Source of the DNA: an uncultured Variovorax sp.
Lineage (GTDB): Bacteria; Pseudomonadota; Gammaproteobacteria; Burkholderiales; Burkholderiaceae
Length of the DNA: 27,448 bases
Assembly (NCBI GenBank): GCA_946478645.1
Contig: CAMLCW010000018.1
Coordinates: forward strand, 1 to 27,448
Reading direction: 5' to 3'
The notes beneath the pieces were generated by a model, which saw only the letters and a program-made list of their open reading frames with translations, was not told the origin of the DNA and made no database searches. This document shows positions 1 through 5,042 of the stretch, one piece after another. Position 1 is the stretch's first letter. Every line of letters begins with the position of its first letter. A program made the position numbers and the translations under genes.

Positions 1-262
1 AGTCGATGCCGTAGTCGGTGTTGTCGTAGCCGATGCGCTTGATGGTGTCGCGCGCCACCTGGATGTAGTCGACGTGCGCGTTGGTCGTGATCTCGCCGGC
101 AAGCACCACCAGGCCGGTGTTGGTCAGGGTCTCGGCGGCCACGCGGCTGCGTGGGTCCTGCTCGAAGATCGCGTCGAGGATGGCGTCCGAGATCTGGTCG
201 GCGACCTTGTCGGGATGGCCTTCGGAGACGGATTCGGAAGTGAAGAGAAAGTCGTTCGCCAT
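1..262 (-). CDS. metK: S-adenosylmethionine synthase, N-terminal part (runs off window)
   Basis: MetK makes S-adenosylmethionine from methionine and ATP in the cytoplasm. Only the first 87 codons are present, because the gene continues beyond base 1. The protein starts [20 protein letters not shown], and the [11 protein letters not shown] stretch with its substrate-binding His is diagnostic of the family. It is followed by [11 protein letters not shown] and a conserved segment with [12 protein letters not shown], also typical. The ATG at 262-260 is preceded on the minus strand by an AGGAG Shine-Dalgarno (plus-strand positions 271-275), which fixes the start. The gene is divergent from the lipid A acyltransferase genes, and the divergent space holds an unusually structured leader (separate entry). 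The identification is firm; nothing can be said about the C-terminal domains. Confidence 0.97.
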   Translation of the reverse strand, partial: MANDFLFTSESVSEGHPDKVADQISDAILDAIFEQDPRSRVAAETLTNTGLVVLAGEITTNAHVDYIQVARDTIKRIGYDNTDYGID

Positions 263-420
263 TTTTGATACTCCTGGAAGTGACTTGGCGCGTTGCCAAC
301 TCTGCGGAGCCCTGGCGAACGCTTTAGCAGATGCCGATGAATCGGCGGGGCACAATCGCTTCGCGCTTGTGTTTGTCGCCCTGCAAGTTGTTCCGTAACT
401 CGGCGACAATTTCGATTGTA
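263..420 (-). promoter_or_regulatory. metK promoter and structured 5' leader (candidate cis-regulatory RNA)
   Basis: A TACAAT -10 candidate lies at 420-415 on the minus strand, which would start the metK transcript near 408 and give a leader of about 145 nt. I see no good -35 box. The predicted RNA folds into consecutive hairpins: 407-375 (GTCGCC/GGCGAC plus an inner 5-bp stem), 371-351 (CACAA/TTGTG), and 346-333 (GCCGAT/ATCGGC). Two more helices cannot form together: 322-290 (GCGTT/AACGC with GCCA/TGGC stacked inside) and 299-285 (TTGGC/GCCAA), because both use 299-290. The second ends ten bases before the AGGAG ribosome binding site. Such alternative pairing is what a riboswitch or attenuator would show. 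I do not recognise a known SAM or SAH riboswitch consensus, so regulation is inferred only. Confidence 0.4.
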
Positions 421-480
421 TTCGAGCCGCGCAATATCATGCGCGCGCGTCCCGTTTTTGACACCCCTTCCCACCCGTTG

Positions 481-1374
481 ATGATCACCCTGTTCCGCTT
501 GCTCGCCCGCGTGCCGATGCCGCTGATGCATGGCCTCGGCAGCCTGCTGGGCTGGCTGGTCTGGTTCTGCGCGCCCGGCTATCGCCGCCGCTTCAAGGCC
601 CATGCCGAAGGCGCGGGCTTCTCGCCCGAGCAATACCGCCCGGCCATTGCGGCGGCCGGCCACATGGTGTCGGAGCTGCCCTGGCTGTGGCTGCGGCCCC
701 AGGGCGAGACCGTGCTGTCGCGCGTGGTGCGCTGGGAGGGCGTCGAGGCCTTCGAGGCCGCCATGCACGCGAAGAAGGGCGTGATCCTGGTGGCACCGCA
801 CCTCGGCAGTTGGGAGATGTGCGGCCAGGCCATCGGCGAGCGCTTTCTCTCCACCTTCGGGCCGATCACGGCGCTGTTCCGCCCGGCGCGCAAGAAGTGG
901 ATGGCCGAGCTGATCGCCGCCGGCTCGCGCGACCGCCCCGGCCTGCAGACGCTGCCGACCAACAACACGGGCGTGCGCGGCCTGATCCGCACGCTGCGCG
1001 GCGGCGGCTACACGGGCATCCTGCCCGATCAGGTGCCGCCTGCAGGGCAGGGCGTCTGGGCGCCGTTTCTGGGGCGGCCGGCCTACACCATGACCTTGCT
1101 GCCGCGCCTCGCGCAACAGACCGGGGCAGCGTGCTTCCTGAGCGTGTGCGAGCGCCTGCCGCGCGGCGCGGGCTACGTGATCCGCTTCGAGCCGATCGTC
1201 GGCACGGCACTCACCGATCCGAAGGCATCCATCGAAGAAGCCGCCACGGCCATGAACGATGCCATCGGCAGGCTGATCCGCAGCCTGCCGGGCCAGTACG
1301 TGTGGGACTACGCGCGCTACAAGGAACCGCGGGCCGAGCGCGTCGCCGCTGCGGTCGCGGGGGAGGCGCCATGA
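481..1374 (+). CDS. lpxL: Lipid A biosynthesis acyltransferase (LpxL/HtrB family), copy 1
   Basis: This predicted inner-membrane enzyme would transfer a secondary acyl chain from acyl-ACP onto lipid A precursors. The 297-residue product has a hydrophobic N-terminal anchor (about residues 1-31, ending FCAPGYRRRF) and the family's HX4E catalytic motif in VAPHLGSWEM (His107, Glu112). Later conserved blocks are ALFRPARKKWM, GILPDQVPP and QYVWDYARYKEPR. I chose the ATG at 481 because homologues begin at MxxLFRLLxRxP-like sequence. An in-frame ATG at 439 would add 14 residues but overlaps the putative metK promoter, and neither start has a clear Shine-Dalgarno. Its last codons overlap the next gene by ATGA, so the two are translationally coupled. 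The HX4E form resembles E. coli LpxL more than LpxM, but acyl specificity cannot be read from sequence. Confidence 0.9.
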   Translation: MITLFRLLARVPMPLMHGLGSLLGWLVWFCAPGYRRRFKAHAEGAGFSPEQYRPAIAAAGHMVSELPWLWLRPQGETVLSRVVRWEGVEAFEAAMHAKKGVILVAPHLGSWEMCGQAIGERFLSTFGPITALFRPARKKWMAELIAAGSRDRPGLQTLPTNNTGVRGLIRTLRGGGYTGILPDQVPPAGQGVWAPFLGRPAYTMTLLPRLAQQTGAACFLSVCERLPRGAGYVIRFEPIVGTALTDPKASIEEAATAMNDAIGRLIRSLPGQYVWDYARYKEPRAERVAAAVAGEAP

Positions 1375-2255
1375 GCCTTGGTTCGCGTCTCGGTATCGGC
1401 TTCATGCGCGCGATCGCGCCCTTGCCGCTGCCGCTCGTGCGCGGCTTCGGCGCGCTGCTCGGGCGCGTGCTGCACACGCTCGCCGTGCCGCGCCGGCGCG
1501 TGGTCGATCGCAACCTCGAGGTCTGCTTTCCGCAGAAATCCGAGGCCGAGCGCCGTGCCATCGCGCGCCAGACCTTCGTGTACGTGGCGCAGTCGTGGCT
1601 CGACCGCAGCTGGCTCTGGCATGCACCCGAGCGCGTGGTGGCGCGCCGCCTCAAGGTGGTGGGCTCGGCACCCGAAATCCGCGAGATCGCCGACGGCGAG
1701 GCGCCGATGATCCTGTTCGCGCCGCACTTCTACGGCCTCGACGCCGCGGCCACCGCGCTGACGATGCACACCGCGCGGCCCTCCGCCACCATCTACACGA
1801 CCCAGCGCGACCCGATGGTCGACGAATGGATCCGCAAGGGCCGCACCCGCTTTGGCGACGTGGCCGCGCTCAACCGGGTCGACGGCATCAAGCCGGTGCT
1901 CGCGGGGCTGCGCAAGGGCGGCCTGCTCTACCTGTTGCCCGACATGGATTTCGGGCGCGACCAGACGATCTTCGTGCCGTTCTACGGCGTGCAGGCCGCC
2001 ACTGTGCCGTCGCTGTCGCGTTTTGCGCGGCTGGGCAAGGCGAAGGTGGTCCCGATCGTTTCGAAGCTCACGCGCGAGGGCTACGAGGTCGAGGTGCTGC
2101 CAGCCTGGCAGAACTTCCCGACCGACGACGTCGCCGCCGACACCACGCTGATGAACCTGCGGCTCCAGGGCTACATCGATGCGATGCCGTCGCAGTACTA
2201 CTGGGTGCACCGGCGCTTCAAGACCCGGCCCGACGGCGAGGCGCCGATCTATTAG
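1371..2255 (+). CDS. Lipid A biosynthesis acyltransferase (LpxL/LpxM family), copy 2
   Basis: This second member of the lysophospholipid/lipid A acyltransferase family has 294 residues and presumably adds another secondary acyl chain to lipid A. The N-terminus is a membrane anchor (about residues 8-37) followed by the RRRVVDRNLEVCFP block typical of these enzymes. The catalytic motif is HX4D in FAPHFYGLDAA (His119, Asp124); the Asp form is the one known from E. coli LpxM. DFGRDQTIFVPFYGV and YYWVHRRFKTRP are further family landmarks. The start overlaps the upstream stop (ATGA at 1371-1374). The TAG stop at 2253-2255 lies inside the left arm of the 186-bp palindromic element, so insertion of that element may have set or altered the C-terminus (ends GEAPIY). 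Tandem acyltransferases beside metK are common in Burkholderiales. Confidence 0.9.
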   Translation: MSLGSRLGIGFMRAIAPLPLPLVRGFGALLGRVLHTLAVPRRRVVDRNLEVCFPQKSEAERRAIARQTFVYVAQSWLDRSWLWHAPERVVARRLKVVGSAPEIREIADGEAPMILFAPHFYGLDAAATALTMHTARPSATIYTTQRDPMVDEWIRKGRTRFGDVAALNRVDGIKPVLAGLRKGGLLYLLPDMDFGRDQTIFVPFYGVQAATVPSLSRFARLGKAKVVPIVSKLTREGYEVEVLPAWQNFPTDDVAADTTLMNLRLQGYIDAMPSQYYWVHRRFKTRPDGEAPIY

Positions 2256-2437
2256 GGCCTGTTCACCCTATTTACGAGGTCGCGAAGGCATGCCTTCCCT
2301 CCGGGTTGGTCCGCCTTGGGGCCGTCTGCGGCGTTGCCCGCGCTTGCAATGCTTCAGCATTGCTGCGCACGGGCGCCTTGCAGCCAGCCCCAAGGCGGGC
2401 CAACGCGATCCCCGTAAATAGGGTGAACAGGCCCTAA
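2252..2437. repeat. 186-bp palindromic MITE-like element between convergent genes
   Basis: The ends are a perfect 25-bp inverted repeat (2252-2276 and 2413-2437, beginning TTAGGGCCTGTTCACC). Inside are a second arm pair of 18 bp with one mismatch (2305-2322 and 2387-2404) and a central hairpin (GCAATGCT/AGCATTGC, 2346-2363). The left half has about 20 extra bases carrying a separate perfect 14-bp palindrome (2284-2297). The terminal repeats can be read as GGGCCTG...CAGGCCC flanked by TA on both sides, as expected for a TA-targeting mobile element. No ORF here looks like a real protein. Both neighbouring genes end in TAG codons supplied by the two arms. The likely present effect is a strong RNA hairpin in either direction, acting as a bidirectional terminator or mRNA stabiliser. 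The element type is inferred from structure only. Confidence 0.85.
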
Positions 2438-3342
2438 GGGCGCACGAACGCGCCGATCTCGGCGGCCACAAGCTGTGGCTGCTCGTGCACGATCCAGTGC
2501 GTGGCGCCGGCCACCTTTTTCACGACAAGGTTCGGGACATAGTCGTCGAGGCCCTCGAGCAGGCCCGGCAACAGCGCGACGTCGTCGAGCGCCCAGAGCA
2601 CCAGCGTCGGTACGTCGACGGTGAGGCGCTCGCGCGGCGGCACCGGAATGCTGTCGGCGCTCTGGCCGGCTGGCGGAGGCTTCAGCGGCGTCACGCGGTA
2701 GAGGTTGCAGCCGCCCGTCAGGCCCGCGTTCCAGACCTCGCGGTACTGCTGCTTCACGTCGTCGGTCAGCCAGCCGTGGCCGTCGGGGCCGGCCTTCATC
2801 AGCGTGAAGAAGGGCCACATGCGCCGGTAGTCGTCCTCCGCGAGCAGCGCCTCGGCGTCGGGCCGGGCGAGGAAGTTCATGTAGGCGCTGGCTTGCTGCT
2901 GCGCCGGGTTGTCGCGCAGCTCGCGCGCGAAGGTGCCCGGGTGCGGTGAATTGAGAATGACCAGCCGCTCGACCTGCGCGGTGAACGCGTTCGCATAGCC
3001 CCAGCCGAAGGCGCCGCCCCAGTCGTGGGCCACCAGTGCGGCCAGCGTGCCGGCCGGGTTCTCGGAAGCGACGAGCTGCTGGATGTCCTGGATCATGAGG
3101 TGGGCCTTGTACTGGGCCACGTCGGCGGGTGCGCTCGATTGCTCGAAGCCGCGCAGGTTCGGTGCCACGCAACGGTAGCCGCCGTTCGCCGGGTCCGCGA
3201 AATGCACGAGCAGCGCGTCCCAGATGAACGCAGCCTCGGGAAAGCCGTGCAGGAACACCATCAGGGGCCGCCCGGGCTCGCCGGCGGCGCGGCAGCTCAG
3301 GGTGGTGCCGTTGGGCAGATGGCGCTGGAAGGTCTCGATCAT
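2434..3342 (-). CDS. Alpha/beta hydrolase, epoxide-hydrolase-like
   Basis: The 302-residue protein is a soluble alpha/beta-hydrolase with no signal peptide. It shows the HGFPE oxyanion-hole motif (residues 32-36), the nucleophile elbow in VAHDWGGAFGW with Asp107 rather than Ser, an acid candidate at Asp253 or Asp254 in LWALDDVAL, and the catalytic His282 in GATHWIVHEQP. Asp as nucleophile is the pattern of epoxide hydrolases and haloalkane dehalogenases; HGFPE and the ATHWxxHExP ending favour the epoxide hydrolase branch. The substrate is unknown. The start at 3342 is the only well-placed ATG but has no clear Shine-Dalgarno. The TAG stop (2436-2434) is inside the right arm of the palindromic element. 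The gene follows engB on the same strand with a 67-nt gap holding a short palindrome, so co-transcription is possible. Confidence 0.85.
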   Translation of the reverse strand: MIETFQRHLPNGTTLSCRAAGEPGRPLMVFLHGFPEAAFIWDALLVHFADPANGGYRCVAPNLRGFEQSSAPADVAQYKAHLMIQDIQQLVASENPAGTLAALVAHDWGGAFGWGYANAFTAQVERLVILNSPHPGTFARELRDNPAQQQASAYMNFLARPDAEALLAEDDYRRMWPFFTLMKAGPDGHGWLTDDVKQQYREVWNAGLTGGCNLYRVTPLKPPPAGQSADSIPVPPRERLTVDVPTLVLWALDDVALLPGLLEGLDDYVPNLVVKKVAGATHWIVHEQPQLVAAEIGAFVRP

Positions 3343-3354
3343 GGTGGCCTGGCC

Positions 3355-3400
3355 TCTTTTGCTATGGTTTTGATAGCTGCGGGCCGCGAGCGCCGGGCCG
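3355..3400. repeat. Short intergenic palindrome of Comamonadaceae style
   Basis: Between engB and the hydrolase gene, GCTAT (3361-3365) pairs with ATAGC (3373-3377) around a 7-base loop, followed by TGC and GC-rich sequence (GGCCGCGAGCGCC). From memory, interspersed units reading roughly GCTAT-AT-rich loop-ATAGCTGC plus a GC-rich tail are very common in Comamonadaceae intergenic regions. I take this as a diverged copy. It may act as an mRNA-stabilising or terminating hairpin. Family membership rests on recall and is moderate at best. Confidence 0.45.
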
Positions 3401-3409
3401 TCCGGCTGG

Positions 3410-4153
3410 CTACGGGCCTTCGGTGGTCTCGGGCGGCGGCGCCGCTGCCTGTGTCTCTTCGGTGGGATGCGCCCAGCGCCAGAGCAGTTCGGCGGCTTCG
3501 CCGACGCCTTGCTTCTTGAGCGCGGAGAACAGTTTGACCTCGCCGCCGCCGGCCTGCAGTCGCGTGATCGACAGCACCTTGGCGCCTTCGCTTCGCGTGA
3601 GCTTGTCGGCCTTGGTCAGCAGCACGAGAAACTTGAGCCCCTGCTGCACGCGCGGGCGGATCACGTCGAGCAGGATCTCGTCGAGCTCGGTGAGGCCGTG
3701 GCGCGGATCGCACATCAGCACCACCCCGCGCAGGTTCTCGCGCGTCATCAGGTAGTTGCCCATCACGCGCTGCCAGCGCAGCTTGGCTTCGCGCGGCACG
3801 GCGGCATAGCCGTAGCCCGGCAGGTCGGCCAGCACCGCGTCGTCAGCCTTCTGCTTGCCAACGCCGAACAGATTGATGTGCTGGGTGCGGCCCGGCGTCT
3901 TCGAGGCAAAGGCCAGCCGCGTCTGCTGCGTGAGGGTGTTGATGGCCGTCGACTTGCCTGCATTCGAGCGGCCGACGAAGGCGATCTCGGGCAGGTCGAG
4001 CGGCGGCAGATGCTCGAGCTGCGGCGCGCTGGTCAGGAAGTGGGCGGTGTGCAGCCAGCCGAGCGCAATGCGCTCGCGCTCGGCGGCAACGGGGTCCACG
4101 GCCGGGGTCGCGCGGGAAGGGGGGGCGGCGTGCTTGCGCGACGGGCTGGTCAT
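3410..4153 (-). CDS. engB: Ribosome biogenesis GTPase EngB (YihA/YsxC)
   Basis: EngB is an essential GTPase that assists assembly of the large ribosomal subunit. The 247-residue protein carries all GTPase motifs in order: G1 GRSNAGKST (residues 61-69), G2 Thr in TPGRTQ (86-91), G3 DLPGYGYA (110-117) and G4 TKAD (180-183). The PGYGYA form is specific to EngB. The N-terminal 30 residues and the C-terminal tail (QAAAPPPETTEGP) are low-complexity extensions common in betaproteobacterial copies. I chose the ATG at 4153. An upstream in-frame ATG at 4180 falls within the predicted -10 element of its own promoter, so it should not be translated from that transcript. The gene is divergent from cytochrome c4, the usual arrangement in this group. 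Confidence 0.95.
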   Translation of the reverse strand: MTSPSRKHAAPPSRATPAVDPVAAERERIALGWLHTAHFLTSAPQLEHLPPLDLPEIAFVGRSNAGKSTAINTLTQQTRLAFASKTPGRTQHINLFGVGKQKADDAVLADLPGYGYAAVPREAKLRWQRVMGNYLMTRENLRGVVLMCDPRHGLTELDEILLDVIRPRVQQGLKFLVLLTKADKLTRSEGAKVLSITRLQAGGGEVKLFSALKKQGVGEAAELLWRWAHPTEETQAAAPPPETTEGP

Positions 4154-4178
4154 CAATGGGCTTTCGGTACGGGCCGCC

Positions 4179-4206
4179 ATTGTAGAATCGCGGGGTTTTG
4201 CGCCAA
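4179..4206 (-). promoter_or_regulatory. Predicted engB promoter
   Basis: On the minus strand, TTGGCG (4206-4201) and TACAAT (4184-4179) are separated by 16 bases, a reasonable sigma-70 promoter. The start would fall near 4172, about 19 nt before the engB ATG at 4153. Its -10 box overlaps by two bases the plus-strand -10 box of the cytochrome c4 gene. Confidence 0.5.
4183..4188 (+). promoter_or_regulatory. Predicted -10 box of cytochrome c4 gene
   Basis: TAGAAT lies 35 bases before the ATG at 4224 and would start transcription near 4195. This hexamer is a frequent -10 form in Comamonadaceae. No convincing -35 box is seen, so the promoter is weakly supported apart from its position and consensus match. 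Confidence 0.4.
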
Positions 4207-4223
4207 TAAATCGAGCCCCCGAT

Positions 4224-4895
4224 ATGAAGTTGTTTGCCAATTTTCTGCTTGCAGCCCTCATGGGCGTTGCAGCCAGCGCGAGTTTCGCAGCCGAAGAGCC
4301 TGCAGCTGCCCCTGCGGCGGCGGCCGCAAAACCGGCCAAGCCCGACCCTGCCAAGGGTGACACGCTGTTCAATGCAACGCCGGCAAACAGCCAGAGCTGC
4401 GCGTCGTGCCACAACGCCGACGGCAACTCGGCCATCGCGGCGAACCCGAAGCTGGCGCAGCAACACCCCGAATACATCCTCAAGCAACTGCAGGACTTCA
4501 AGTCCGGCAAGCGCAAGAGCCCGATCATGCAGCCGCTGGCCGCGAAGCTGTCCGAGCAGGACATGCGCGACATCGCCTGGTTCGTGGGCTCCAAGAAGAT
4601 CAAGACCGGCTTCTCCAAGGAGAAGGACCTGGTGGCGCTCGGCGAGCGAATCTACCGCGGCGGCATCGCTGACCGCCAGATCCCGGCCTGCGCCGGCTGC
4701 CACAGCCCCAACGGCGCCGGCATGCCCGCGCAGTACCCGCGCCTGGGCGGCCAGCACGCCGACTACACCACGGCGCAGCTGGTGGCTTTCCGCGACAAGG
4801 TCCGCCTGAACAGCGTCCCGATGAGCGACGTTGCCGCCAAGCTGAACGACCGCGAAATCAAGGCCGTGGCCGACTACATCGCCGGCCTGCGTTGA
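4224..4895 (+). CDS. Cytochrome c4 (dihaem c-type cytochrome)
   Basis: This is a periplasmic electron carrier between the bc1 complex and terminal oxidases. The 223-residue product has a cleavable signal peptide (hydrophobic residues 5-19, likely cut after SFA at 22) and an Ala/Pro/Lys-rich linker. Two cytochrome c domains follow, each with CxxCH: CASCH at 59-63 and CAGCH at 156-160. Met axial ligands are probable at 102 (SPIMQPLA) and 200 (SVPMSDVA). Two homologous monohaem halves of this size define cytochrome c4. The ATG at 4224 directly precedes the signal peptide. A strong terminator follows. ResBC, whose job is to attach haem to such proteins, are encoded next, which fits the context. 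Confidence 0.93.
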   Translation: MKLFANFLLAALMGVAASASFAAEEPAAAPAAAAAKPAKPDPAKGDTLFNATPANSQSCASCHNADGNSAIAANPKLAQQHPEYILKQLQDFKSGKRKSPIMQPLAAKLSEQDMRDIAWFVGSKKIKTGFSKEKDLVALGERIYRGGIADRQIPACAGCHSPNGAGMPAQYPRLGGQHADYTTAQLVAFRDKVRLNSVPMSDVAAKLNDREIKAVADYIAGLR

Positions 4896-4960
4896 CAGCC
4901 CCGCGTGCGCCCCGGCGCATGCACCGCGTGAACTGACCGCCGATAAAAATCTCAAACAGA

Positions 4961-5003
4961 GGGCGGGCCGATCCAGCTGGATGGCCCGCCCTTTTGTTTT
5001 TTT
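4961..5003 (+). terminator. Intrinsic terminator after cytochrome c4
   Basis: GGGCGGGCC (4961-4969) pairs perfectly with GGCCCGCCC (4983-4991). The bases between, ATCCAGCTGGAT, are themselves self-complementary, with one bulged G at 4970. A T-rich run follows (TTTTGTTTTTTT, 4992-5003). This is a textbook rho-independent terminator. It separates the cytochrome gene from resB, whose start codon is only 39 nt beyond the T-run. Confidence 0.92.
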
Positions 5004-5042
5004 CCTCTACCCGCCCGTTCCTTTCTTTCACCTCGCTGCCCG

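Noticed and set aside
263..420. Known SAM-I or SAM-II riboswitch upstream of metK
   Set aside because: The conserved core sequences of those classes are not seen; only generic stems are present, so it is reported as a candidate of unknown type.
124..1116. 330-residue open frame on the minus strand overlapping metK and the first acyltransferase gene
   Set aside because: Shadow frame of GC-rich coding DNA: Arg/Ala/Gln/His-rich composition, no recognisable motif, overlaps two well-supported genes.
2268..2471. Small ORFs within the 186-bp palindrome (both strands)
   Set aside because: They arise from the inverted repeat being read on both strands, giving mirror peptides with SPYLRG; no start signals and no likely function.
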